NCBI RefSeq assembly: GCF_002797975.1
Contig: NZ_PGET01000001.1
Coordinates: 2,728,001 to 2,792,000 of the forward strand
From: [Clostridium] celerecrescens 18A
GTDB lineage: Bacteria > Bacillota > Clostridia > Lachnospirales > Lachnospiraceae
Reading direction: 5' to 3'
Length of the DNA: 64,000 nucleotides
Shown here: positions 35,122-43,816 of the stretch, one piece after another
Position numbering within the stretch: the first letter of the stretch is position 1
Layout of the letters: each line of letters opens with the position of its first letter
The notes under the pieces: model-generated
Seen by the model: only the letters and a program-made list of their open reading frames with translations
Told to the model about the DNA's origin: nothing
Databases searched by the model: none
Made by a program: the position numbers and the translations under genes

Positions 35122-35194
35122 AATCTTATTCCTTTCCCTGAAGTGATTTTATCTTCTCTCTTGCGCTCATTGTATCACAAGTGCTGGAAGCGGT

Positions 35195-38173
35195 CTATTC
35201 CAATTTCACACTTTCTCTATCTGAAAGCTTACTGGACTGTACCAGAGCCAATCTTGCCTTATCACAGCAATTTTCAAAATTCTTCTCCTGCGCCTCGATC
35301 ACGGCGAAGGCGGTATTGATCCAAAACAGAGGATCTTTCTCATTTCCCTTAAGTTCCCGGGTTAAAGCATTCGCTACCCGCTTAAGCTTATGTTCCATAT
35401 CACTGCTCCGGATATTTTTGCATAGTACCATTGCTTCATATACACCATTCAGGCAGATGATATCATCTTCTCTGAAAAAGCGCTTTAAGATGTCCACGTA
35501 AGGTGCAAAAATCGGTTTTTCTGCCTTACAGCCTTTTCTGCTTATATCTTCCGGTCCCAGGATCTCAAACAAAACCAGAGCAGAGGGCTGGAAGCGGCGG
35601 CGCATCACATAAGTCTCCATCATGGAAACGGCGGCATGACGGTCAGGCAGCCTCTCAAAAGAAAGGTCTCTCCCGGAAAGCCTCAGCACATCTCCCAATA
35701 TTTTCTGGGAATCCTCAAGCATCTGGCGCTGCTCCATCTGCTCAGTCGCATCCCTTACCGCCCCATAGTATAGACGGTGTTCATCCTGTTCCCTTAAAAA
35801 GAATACCCGAAGGTGCACCCACATCAGTTCCCCGCTTAGGCGGTACTGCCGGAAAATACCTTCCCCTCCCCGGATCGGGTTGCTGTATGCGTTCTCAAAT
35901 ATATTCAAAACCCAGTCTCTGTCATCTTTATAAGTCCGGTTTAAGAGAAACCACCTGCGGTCTTCCATATCCCCCGGATTATCGCCTGTGATGCGGTAAT
36001 ATTCCTGATTTACCCGGAGCACCTCGCACCGGTCCTCATACACTTCATACAGGGCGATTGCTCCAAGCATGTTATTTAACATCGCCTCACTGGTAATGTT
36101 CTCATTAAATAAGTCCTCCAGTTTCAGCTGCCCCAACTGGCGGGCCTGGATCCCCCCGTAATCCACGTGATCCTCCTGCATCAGGAGCTGCTCCGCTTCT
36201 TCCACGGGAAGCGGCTTATAATAATAATATCCCTGCCCGTAAATACAGCCGATATTTCTTAAAAAGTCTACCTGATCCTTTGTTTCGACCCCTTCCGCAA
36301 TGATCTTCATCTGCATGACCCTTGCCATTCTCACAATGGTCTCTAAAATTCCCATTCCTCGGCTCTGGCTGTTCTCATTCATATCCAGGAATTTGGTGTC
36401 GATCTTAATGACATCAACATTGACATCCTTTAGCATGTTAAGTGAGGAGTAACCGCTTCCAAAATCATCCATAAACACCGGAAAGCCTGCCCTGCGCAGG
36501 TCCTCCAGTACCCTTTGCATCTTATCATCATCCTCTGCATAGGCACTTTCCGTAATCTCGATTTCCAAGTATCTTGGATCGATGTCGTATCTGTCCACCA
36601 ATTCCTTGAATTTCTCCACAACATCTATGGCATAAATATCCATGCGGGACATATTGACGGAAATGGGTATCAGCTTTTTCCCGGCCTTCCCCCAGCTGTT
36701 TAACTGTCTGCATACCATCTCCCAGATATAAATATCCAGATAAGTGATAAATCCATTCTGCTCCAAAAGCGGTATAAACTTTCCGGGAGAGATCAGCCCA
36801 CGTAAAGGATGCTTCCACCTTACCAGAGATTCCAGACCGATGATCTTACCTGTAAGCATATTGCACTGAGGCTGAACGTAAAATATAAACTCCTTCTTTT
36901 CCAGGGCGCTCTGAATTTCCGAGAGAAGGATCTGATCATTTTCCATCTTCTGTTTCATGCCAGGGTCATACCAGCCGATTCTCTTGGCATAATTGCCCTT
37001 TACGGAGTTCAGTGCGATCGCTGCCCTGTCGTACATCATACTGACTGAAAGGCTGCGGTCCTCGATCCGGTAGACACCAAATGCCGGAAGAAACCCTGCA
37101 TTTCCTCCATATTGTCTGGCATAGTAATTGATCTCACCTTCCAGGTTTTTTAAAATGGAGATATCTTCCGGAAGGATGACGACAAAGTCGTCGCCTCCCA
37201 TATACCCTGCAATGGAGCCATACAGCAGTTCCAGGGACTTCAAATATTTTCCGATCTTTATCAGGAAGCGGTCCCCTTCCTCTTCCCCATACCATTCGTT
37301 AAAAAGCTTAAAATGCTCAATGTCAATGGCCACCATAAAATATCTTGTTCCGGATTGAGCTTTTAAAAGCTGATCCGCTTTCTCAAAAAAAGGACCATAT
37401 CGGAAAAGCCCTGTCATGGAATCCGTTTCTTCCCGCTTTTCCTTAAGCTTTTTCTTTTCTTCCTCTTCTTGTTTCTTTCTTATATCAACATCCTGGGCAT
37501 AACTCATGATAATAGGATCCGCACATTCCCCGCACCGGAACAAAACAGCGATGACACTGGTCCAGCAATAATTTCCGCCCACCAGCAGCCTGCGGAATTC
37601 ACCCTTAATGATCTTACCATTGGCATGCAGGCGGTCCAGCAGAGTATGCCCATCCCAGAATTCCAGGAACCTCTCCCTGTCTTCCGGATGAATCATAAAA
37701 TCCGCCACCTCCATACACATGGCATCTAACTGTCCTTCCAGTTTTGGAATCCTGAACTTATCTTTCTGGTGAAACAGGATCCTATAGGAATTTGCCGCCA
37801 GATTCAATTCAAAAAGCTCATCATAAACAGTGTTGTCCGTCAGATGATAAAAAAGATTCTTATTCTTTTCAGCCACCGGCCGGAACATGATGAGCTTGCA
37901 TCCGTCGTGTCCCGGCCAGTCAATTGTGCCAGAGGATACATCCATCCAAAGCTCTGAGGCGGAATTATATAATATCGCATGCCCGGATTTTCCCCCTGTG
38001 CCAGGACAGTCCTTACAGGGTTCCAGTCCTTTCCCAACCCCTTGATAACAGTACATACCTTCTCTAAAATCCGGATAATATGATTTAGCCGCATCATTGA
38101 GATAAATGATTCTGTAATCCTGGTTAACTATGTAAATACCGGCTTCTTCATTTTCAGCCGACATAAGATTCAT
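35195..38173 (-). CDS. PAS-GGDEF-EAL-PAS cyclic-di-GMP signalling protein
   Basis: About 992 residues. The N-terminal PAS-like domain has a Cys cluster (CYQGVGKGLEPCKDCPG). A GGDEF domain follows with the active-site motif as GGDDF and no RxxD inhibitory site. The EAL domain has ESLVRW in place of EALxR, but EITES, DDFGSGYSSL, KID and IAEGVET are conserved, so phosphodiesterase activity is likely; cyclase activity is uncertain. A second PAS domain (RVNQEYYRITGDNPGDME) and a degenerate C-terminal part follow. No membrane segment is evident. ATG 38173 is chosen for GAGAGG upstream; 38194 and an earlier Met are possible. Confidence 0.88.
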   Translation of the reverse strand: MNLMSAENEEAGIYIVNQDYRIIYLNDAAKSYYPDFREGMYCYQGVGKGLEPCKDCPGTGGKSGHAILYNSASELWMDVSSGTIDWPGHDGCKLIMFRPVAEKNKNLFYHLTDNTVYDELFELNLAANSYRILFHQKDKFRIPKLEGQLDAMCMEVADFMIHPEDRERFLEFWDGHTLLDRLHANGKIIKGEFRRLLVGGNYCWTSVIAVLFRCGECADPIIMSYAQDVDIRKKQEEEEKKKLKEKREETDSMTGLFRYGPFFEKADQLLKAQSGTRYFMVAIDIEHFKLFNEWYGEEEGDRFLIKIGKYLKSLELLYGSIAGYMGGDDFVVILPEDISILKNLEGEINYYARQYGGNAGFLPAFGVYRIEDRSLSVSMMYDRAAIALNSVKGNYAKRIGWYDPGMKQKMENDQILLSEIQSALEKKEFIFYVQPQCNMLTGKIIGLESLVRWKHPLRGLISPGKFIPLLEQNGFITYLDIYIWEMVCRQLNSWGKAGKKLIPISVNMSRMDIYAIDVVEKFKELVDRYDIDPRYLEIEITESAYAEDDDKMQRVLEDLRRAGFPVFMDDFGSGYSSLNMLKDVNVDVIKIDTKFLDMNENSQSRGMGILETIVRMARVMQMKIIAEGVETKDQVDFLRNIGCIYGQGYYYYKPLPVEEAEQLLMQEDHVDYGGIQARQLGQLKLEDLFNENITSEAMLNNMLGAIALYEVYEDRCEVLRVNQEYYRITGDNPGDMEDRRWFLLNRTYKDDRDWVLNIFENAYSNPIRGGEGIFRQYRLSGELMWVHLRVFFLREQDEHRLYYGAVRDATEQMEQRQMLEDSQKILGDVLRLSGRDLSFERLPDRHAAVSMMETYVMRRRFQPSALVLFEILGPEDISRKGCKAEKPIFAPYVDILKRFFREDDIICLNGVYEAMVLCKNIRSSDMEHKLKRVANALTRELKGNEKDPLFWINTAFAVIEAQEKNFENCCDKARLALVQSSKLSDRESVKLE

Positions 38174-38295
38174 AAGCCCCCGCCTCTCCTGCATCACATT
38201 ATCTGCGACCATATAAATTATTGTAATATTATAGTATGAAAACGCTATTTCCGTCAACCGGTTCAGCCCCAGATCATGAAACAGGAACATGAAAG

Positions 38296-38378
38296 AGGCA
38301 CTACGATCCTCCGTTTATCCCAGACAGGGCAGTTCCCTCCTGCTCTGAGTTTACGGTGATCGTCGTGCCTGTTTTTTT
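38296..38378 (+). terminator. Long hairpin followed by seven T on the plus strand
   Basis: AGGCACTACGATC (38296-38308) pairs with GATCGTCGTGCCT (38358-38370) with a single mismatch, and TTTTTTT follows on the plus strand. No plus-strand gene precedes it. On the minus strand it lies between the Ddl/DapF unit and the c-di-GMP gene, and there is only a weak T-run (CTCTTTC), so it may act as terminator for the minus-strand unit. Confidence 0.6.
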
Positions 38379-38397
38379 ACAAATCTATTTTATTTCA

Positions 38398-39258
38398 TTA
38401 CCGGAGTGCCCGAAGCTCCTCCGTCATTTCATGAGAAAGGGTGAATCTTCCTACGTAACCGACTTCCCCTGTCATCAACACGCTGCCATCCGTTTCAATC
38501 TCCACCTCAAGCACGCCTCCCGGCATGTGCACGTACATCTTGGGATCTGTAAGCCCCATGCGGTACGCCGCTCCAGCCGCCGCGCAGCCGCTGGTTCCCG
38601 ATGCAAGGGTATATCCTGCTCCCCGTTCGTAAATCTCAATTTCAATATTAGTCCTGTCCACAACCTTCAAAAGCTCCGTATTAATCTTTTCCGGGAAATA
38701 ATCGGCTGTTTCTGAATGCTTTCCGATCCTGCAGGCCAGTTCCTTTGATATGTCATTCAGCCAGATGACGCAGTGAGGATTGCCTATGGTCACACAGGTA
38801 ACCCGGTAAGGGATGCTACCAAACATCATGGTTTCATTCAGTACCTCCCGCCTCGGCCCTGTCACAGGAATTTCATCGCTGTAAAAGCTTAGTTTTCCCA
38901 TGGATACCTTTATTTTGGTCCCGGTCTCATTTAAGTACTGGATTGTCTGCTGCCCGCTTAATGTATTGACAATAAAGCGGTTTTTCTGCACGTATCCGGC
39001 ATCCTTTAAGTATTTTCCAAAGATCCGGACTCCGTTGCCGCTTAACTCTGCTTCGCTTCCATCAGGGTTTAAAATCTTAAGCTCCAGCTTATCCTGACCC
39101 AGAATTGGACCTACCAAAAGCCCGTCAGATCCTACACCAAAATTCCTGTTGCAGATCAGCCGGACACTTTCCTCTGTCAGCTCCAATTCATTTTTATTGG
39201 GATCAAAGATCAGATAATCATTGCCCAGTCCATGGTATTTTTCCAATGTGATATTCAT
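38398..39258 (-). CDS. DapF-family paralogue with both catalytic Cys replaced by Ser
   Basis: A 286-residue DapF-fold protein. Residues that grip the amino acid in DapF are kept: GLGNDYLIFD, LNPDGSE, TIGNPHCV, KINTE and YERGAGY. The two cysteines that abstract and return the alpha proton are Ser73 (ELSGNGVR) and Ser220 (LASGTSG). A canonical dapF exists at 20607-21419, so this copy is free to do something else. It overlaps the upstream ddl gene by 4 nt (ATGA). Racemisation by the classical two-Cys mechanism should be impaired. Binding, sensing or different chemistry on a diamino acid is possible; this is inference. Confidence 0.88.
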   Translation of the reverse strand: MNITLEKYHGLGNDYLIFDPNKNELELTEESVRLICNRNFGVGSDGLLVGPILGQDKLELKILNPDGSEAELSGNGVRIFGKYLKDAGYVQKNRFIVNTLSGQQTIQYLNETGTKIKVSMGKLSFYSDEIPVTGPRREVLNETMMFGSIPYRVTCVTIGNPHCVIWLNDISKELACRIGKHSETADYFPEKINTELLKVVDRTNIEIEIYERGAGYTLASGTSGCAAAGAAYRMGLTDPKMYVHMPGGVLEVEIETDGSVLMTGEVGYVGRFTLSHEMTEELRALR

Positions 39259-40277
39259 GATAAAACTCCTTTCCCGTGTCTTGCAATATCCTCACACAAT
39301 TCATAATACGAAATTCCGGCAGCCTCAGCCTCCTGCGGAAGAAGACTGAAAGGCGTCATTCCCGGCAGCGTATTGGCCTCCAGACAGTATAGACTGCCAT
39401 CTTCCTCCATGATAAAATCCACCCTGGAATAATAGCCAAGCCCCAGAGCGCGGTGGACCTTTAATGCCATAAAGCCTAAGGCCTCCTCCTCTTTCTCTGC
39501 CAGCCTTGCCGGGCAGATCTCTTCTGTCTTGCCTGCCTGATACTTATTTTCATAATCATAAAACCCTGACTTTGGTATGATCTCGATTGAGGGAAGGGCC
39601 CTTTCTCCCAGGATTCCTACAGAAAATTCCCTGCCGGTAATTTTTACTTCCGCCAGTATCCGGTCTTCATAGGCAAAAGCAGAATCAAGGGCCTGTTCCC
39701 ATTGTTCCTCTTTATCCACCATGGTAATACCTACGCTGGACCCGCAGCCGCATGGCTTTACCACACATGGAAATGAAAACGGTTCTAAAGTCTCTCCTCT
39801 CGTATAAAGGCGCCAATCCGGGGTTGATATGCCTGAAGCTTTCATCAGGAGTTTTGCCATAGGCTTATCCATGGCTTTTAAACACCCTTCATAACCAGTC
39901 CCGGTATAGGAAATACCATAGGCATCAAAAACGGCTTGTATCTGTCCGTTTTCTCCCGCACCTCCATGCAGGGCCAGAAATACTACATCTGCCAGCCTGC
40001 AGATATCAATGACCCGGTTTCCTATATATCCTTCTCCCTTTCGCTCTTTCCTCAAACGGTCAAGCTCCGGAACCTTTCTTCCAATTTCCCAGGAAAGGTC
40101 TGTACCATCTTTCAGGCTTTTAAAGCAGACAGCTTCTCCGTCAGCAACTCCCAGATAAGAATCCAGCAGGTAAACCTCATGTCCGCTTTTTATCAGAGCG
40201 TTTGTGATCATCGCACCTGAAGATAATGAGACTTCTCTTTCCGGGCTGTAACCGCCCGCCAACACGACTATTTTCAT
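39255..40277 (-). CDS. ddl: D-alanine--D-alanine ligase family ATP-grasp enzyme
   Basis: A 340-residue ATP-grasp ligase. GGYSPEREVSLSSG (about residues 7-20) is the Ddl signature; LALHGGAGENG, CVVKPCGCGSSVGI and FYDYENKYQAG follow, the latter carrying the Tyr that specifies D-Ala over D-lactate. LEANTLPGMTPFSLLP is the metal/ATP block. It joins two D-Ala for peptidoglycan precursors. ATG 40277 is chosen because family proteins begin KIVVLAGG here and GAAGGA lies upstream. It is divergent from an AraC regulator and overlaps a Ser/Ser DapF paralogue, an uncommon partner. Confidence 0.91.
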   Translation of the reverse strand: MKIVVLAGGYSPEREVSLSSGAMITNALIKSGHEVYLLDSYLGVADGEAVCFKSLKDGTDLSWEIGRKVPELDRLRKERKGEGYIGNRVIDICRLADVVFLALHGGAGENGQIQAVFDAYGISYTGTGYEGCLKAMDKPMAKLLMKASGISTPDWRLYTRGETLEPFSFPCVVKPCGCGSSVGITMVDKEEQWEQALDSAFAYEDRILAEVKITGREFSVGILGERALPSIEIIPKSGFYDYENKYQAGKTEEICPARLAEKEEEALGFMALKVHRALGLGYYSRVDFIMEEDGSLYCLEANTLPGMTPFSLLPQEAEAAGISYYELCEDIARHGKGVLS

Positions 40278-40422
40278 TCTTGTCTTCCTTCTGTTCATGC
40301 ACATTTGTTTTATATATACCATTATATACAGCACTATTTATCATTTCCATCAATATAATGCTTTTTTTATTGCAAATTATGTTGTATTATAAAAGGCAGC
40401 ATACAGGAGGAATAAGATTGAC

Positions 40423-41274
40423 ATGGACAACTACGAAAAGCGGGGATATTTAAACAGTGATTTCCGGCTGTTTCATCTGACTGATACAAAAAAGCAGGAT
40501 TTTGAATACCATTATCATGATTTTGATAAAATCATCATATTCATCCGGGGATCCGTGACTTACCGGATAGAAGGATGTGCCTATAAGCTGAAGCCTTATG
40601 ACATCATATTGGTCCGCCATAATGATATTCATAAGCCTGACATCGACCCCTCGGTGCCTTATGAAAGGATCATCGTCTATCTTTCCCCCGGCTTCTTACT
40701 TGCTTACCGGTCAGACAGCTATGATTTGAGTACCTGCTTCCAGAAATCGAAAGAGCTTCGTTCCCACGTCCTGCGGATTCATTCCATGGAAAAGAGCGAC
40801 TTATACCGCATATTGGCGAATCTGGAGTATGCCTGTACCCATGACGGATATGCAAGGGATTTGTACTGTCAGGTGGTTTTTCTGGAATTCATGATCCAGT
40901 TAAACAGGGCATCTCTGGCCAACCGGGTACAATACCTGCCCCCTTCCACCGGTGACCGGCGGATTTTAAGCATTATGGACTACATCAACAATCACTTAAC
41001 GGAGGAGATAACCGTAGATACAATTGCAGAGGCCTGTTATATCAGCCGCTATCACCTGATGCATGTATTTAAAGGAGAAACCGGCTACACTCTGTTTGAT
41101 TATATCACGGAAAAACGTCTGACTTTGGCAAGGGACCTTTTAAGAGCAGGAATGCCGGTTACCGAAGCATGTTTTGCCAGCGGTTTTAAAAACTACTCAA
41201 CGTTTTTCAGAGCCTATAAAAAACACTATCACGTTTCTCCATCAGAAGCTGTAAAAGAACGTGTAAATATATAA
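40423..41274 (+). CDS. AraC-family transcriptional regulator with N-terminal cupin
   Basis: A 283-residue regulator. The N-terminal cupin-like domain contains FEYHYHDFDKIIIFIRGSV and RHNDIHKPD, and the C-terminal 100 residues form two helix-turn-helix motifs (DTIAEACYISRYHLMHVFK and ACFASGFKNYSTFFRAYKKHY). CAGGAGG precedes the ATG. It is divergent from the ddl/DapF-like unit across 145 nt, so that unit is a likely target. The ligand is unknown. Confidence 0.92.
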   Translation: MDNYEKRGYLNSDFRLFHLTDTKKQDFEYHYHDFDKIIIFIRGSVTYRIEGCAYKLKPYDIILVRHNDIHKPDIDPSVPYERIIVYLSPGFLLAYRSDSYDLSTCFQKSKELRSHVLRIHSMEKSDLYRILANLEYACTHDGYARDLYCQVVFLEFMIQLNRASLANRVQYLPPSTGDRRILSIMDYINNHLTEEITVDTIAEACYISRYHLMHVFKGETGYTLFDYITEKRLTLARDLLRAGMPVTEACFASGFKNYSTFFRAYKKHYHVSPSEAVKERVNI

Positions 41275-41379
41275 GTTTTTCTTAAGCTTCCTCTGCCTTT
41301 GTTGAAATGGTCAGGGCGTCATGCTATTCTAAGGATATCACATCATTCTTAGAAATATGCTGATAAAAGGAGGGGTTCC

Positions 41380-42357
41380 ATGAGAATAAGAAAATGGGGA
41401 TTTATTCCGTCTCTTCTGTTCGTTCTCTGCTTAAGTGCATGCTCAAGCAAGTCCGCAGCAACGGCCCAGAACGCCGCATCAGATTATGGAGTTGCTATGC
41501 CTGCAGAGATAAATGACTCGGTTAGCGCAGACAGCCGGTATGAAAATGAGACGGGGGAAAAGCCAGAGACATCACTGGCAAGCGAAACCGGAGGCAGCCA
41601 GATGCTTCCGGCCGGAAGAAAGCTTATACGGAACATATCCATGAACGTGGAAACAAATGAGTTTGAAACACTTCTTTCAAACCTTCAGACCAAAATCACA
41701 CAGCTTGGCGGGTATGTGGAACAGTCCGACATGTCAGGCAGCAGCCAGGATCGCATGGGAAATCCGGATCCAAGATTTGCCAATATGACCGTCCGGGTTC
41801 CTGTAAACCAAATCGACAGCTTTATTGAATCAGTAGAAACAAACGGAAATGTCACGAATAAATCTGAATCAACCCAGGATGTCACGCTACAGTACAGCGA
41901 TCTGGAAAGCAGAAAGAAATCTCTGGAAATAGAGCAGGAAAAGCTATGGGAATTCCTTGAAAAAGCAGAATCAATTGATACTGTCATCACCCTTCAGCAG
42001 AGGCTTTCCGAGATACGCTATCAGCTGGAATCCATGGAATCCCAGCTCAGACTTTATGACAATCAGGTGGATTACAGTACGGTTTCCTTAAGTATCAGGG
42101 AGGTCACCACATTTACTCCCATTGCCCCGGAATCAGCCGGAACCCGCATAAGCAATGGATTTACAAGCAATCTTAAGCTTTTTAAGAACGTCGTGTTAAA
42201 CCTTACGATCGGTATCATTACTACTATCCCATTCTGGTTCCCCATTGCAGCCGTTGCCTCTGCCATTATCTTCTTCCGCCGGCGCAAAAAGAAAAAACTC
42301 CCTGCCATCGCTCTTACCAAGGAGGAAAAAGAACCTTCCGGCACACCAAAAGTTTGA
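41380..42357 (+). CDS. DUF4349 lipoprotein
   Basis: A 325-residue protein. A lipoprotein signal peptide ends LCLSACSS. The central part matches DUF4349: RNISMNVETNEFETLLSNL, then VRVPVNQIDSFIESVE and a coiled-coil stretch (SDLESRKKSLEIEQEKLWEFLEKAE). A single membrane segment lies near the C-terminus (about 275-300) and is followed by a basic tail. Function is unknown; these proteins resemble anti-sigma-linked or envelope-stress factors in places, but that is not established. AGGAGG precedes the ATG. A terminator follows. Confidence 0.87.
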   Translation: MRIRKWGFIPSLLFVLCLSACSSKSAATAQNAASDYGVAMPAEINDSVSADSRYENETGEKPETSLASETGGSQMLPAGRKLIRNISMNVETNEFETLLSNLQTKITQLGGYVEQSDMSGSSQDRMGNPDPRFANMTVRVPVNQIDSFIESVETNGNVTNKSESTQDVTLQYSDLESRKKSLEIEQEKLWEFLEKAESIDTVITLQQRLSEIRYQLESMESQLRLYDNQVDYSTVSLSIREVTTFTPIAPESAGTRISNGFTSNLKLFKNVVLNLTIGIITTIPFWFPIAAVASAIIFFRRRKKKKLPAIALTKEEKEPSGTPKV

Positions 42358-42374
42358 CTTTATATCTTACCAAA

Positions 42375-42409
42375 TAAAAAAGCTCCCGGATTTTTCCAGG
42401 AGCTTTTTT
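42375..42409. terminator. Bidirectional terminator
   Basis: AAAAAAGCTCC-(CGGATTTTTCCA)-GGAGCTTTTTT; T-runs on both strands. Serves DUF4349 and the convergent Wzy-like gene. Confidence 0.92.
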
Positions 42410-42424
42410 CAATTGTCATTCATG

Positions 42425-43720
42425 TCATCCATGTCTTCCATTGTTCTTCCACGAACAGAAAGCGAATAAAATCCCTGTCATTCCAAAATAAAACCAGGTG
42501 GAGGGATTGCTGAACCAGGTCGTGAAAAAGGAAAGGATCATATACATGGCAAATTGGGCATAGAACAGATAGCCGATGGGATTGCGGATACGCTTTACCA
42601 TCCTCATCAGGAAAAATGCAACTCCGCCAAGAATACATCCAAAAAGCAGAACACCCACAATGCCGAAATCATAAAAGGAATCATAAAACAAGGTAACCGT
42701 AGTCAATTCCTCTTTTGTCACATAGATGGGAAAATCCACAAGAGCCGGGACAAGGAATTTAAGCCCTGTAAGCGCCCATAAGGGAAAGAGCATCCGAAGA
42801 CCAAAGGTATGGGACGGAAGCCACTCCACCAGACAGTTAAAATTGTCGTAGTTGTTTGCAATGTACATATAAGGCTGGGTGATAAATATGGGCATCTGAC
42901 TGTTTTTCATCTGGAATATGTCATTTAAGTAGGAGACATCATGGCCTCTTGCAATGGTCAGGATCACATAAATGGGGATCATGCCGATCGCCAGGCCCGC
43001 CCCATAAACGATCTTCAGCCTGTGCTCCATCGCAATATAGGTGAGAACTGCCAATCCCACAGAAAGGATCAGCTGGAACCTGGACACGCATAAAATCGGA
43101 ATCAAACATGCGATGACATCCATAAGTATAGCCAGAATTAGCCTTAAGCCGTTCCTCCCTTGTTCTATGCAAAAATAAAGGACCGACAGCGCAGGCACCA
43201 GCACGCAGGATACAGTGAAATAGTGAATTCCTGTTATGTGGAACGTAGAGTAAGCATGAGGCACTCCTTTCACAAAGAAGGGTATGAACCCCAGCACCGC
43301 CGCCTCAACGATAAAACCGGCAAGGGATACAAAGGTGACAAAAACCATAGATAGAAACAGAGGCCTTTCATAGCCTTTAAAGCTGAACCAGCTGGAACGC
43401 TGCCCTCCTGATTCTCCCTGAAGCTTTGCAAAAAACTCAAAGGTGACCCAAAAACCCAGGAATGCTACCAGAAAGCAGAGCCACGTAATAATATTCCAGT
43501 CAAAAGAAAGCTCTGAGAGCTTTAAACAGGCGATGCCTTCTCCTCCTACCCAGAACAGAGAAAACAACCCCCTTAAATGAATGATATTCTCGGTTCGGCG
43601 GTAATCCCGCCAATACAGGAAAAGAGCTGCCAGTATTAAAATAATACCAGACAGCCAGTAGAAACCTGCTCTTGCAAACAAAAAAGACGCTCCATAGCTG
43701 ATCAGATAAACACTCATCAC
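42425..43720 (-). CDS. Wzy/O-antigen-polymerase-like multi-spanning membrane protein
   Basis: A 431-residue protein with about ten to twelve hydrophobic segments and a larger extracellular loop around residues 280-330, the layout of oligosaccharide repeat-unit polymerases. Weak family similarity is seen in the late block ELTTVTLFYDSFYDFGIVGVLLFGCILG and a loop with NNYDNFNCLVEW. No glycosyltransferase or flippase gene is adjacent, so it is an orphan and its sugar substrate is unknown. GTG 43720 or ATG 43717 follows AAGGGG. Confidence 0.65.
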   Translation of the reverse strand: MMSVYLISYGASFLFARAGFYWLSGIILILAALFLYWRDYRRTENIIHLRGLFSLFWVGGEGIACLKLSELSFDWNIITWLCFLVAFLGFWVTFEFFAKLQGESGGQRSSWFSFKGYERPLFLSMVFVTFVSLAGFIVEAAVLGFIPFFVKGVPHAYSTFHITGIHYFTVSCVLVPALSVLYFCIEQGRNGLRLILAILMDVIACLIPILCVSRFQLILSVGLAVLTYIAMEHRLKIVYGAGLAIGMIPIYVILTIARGHDVSYLNDIFQMKNSQMPIFITQPYMYIANNYDNFNCLVEWLPSHTFGLRMLFPLWALTGLKFLVPALVDFPIYVTKEELTTVTLFYDSFYDFGIVGVLLFGCILGGVAFFLMRMVKRIRNPIGYLFYAQFAMYMILSFFTTWFSNPSTWFYFGMTGILFAFCSWKNNGRHG

Positions 43721-43764
43721 AAAATATCCCCTTTTGCAAATAATAGAAACGCCGTCTTATATGG

Positions 43765-43794
43765 AAAAAAGGCAGCCGCCGCCAGGCGACAGCC
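43765..43794 (-). terminator. Terminator after ptsI
   Basis: On the minus strand GGCTGTCGCC and GGCGGCTGCC pair (one mismatch, one G-U) and TTTTTT follows. It ends the presumed cda-ptsHI transcript; the Wzy-like gene then starts 45 nt later. Confidence 0.85.
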
Positions 43795-43816
43795 GCACTT
43801 CCCCTTTGGTCGTCCA

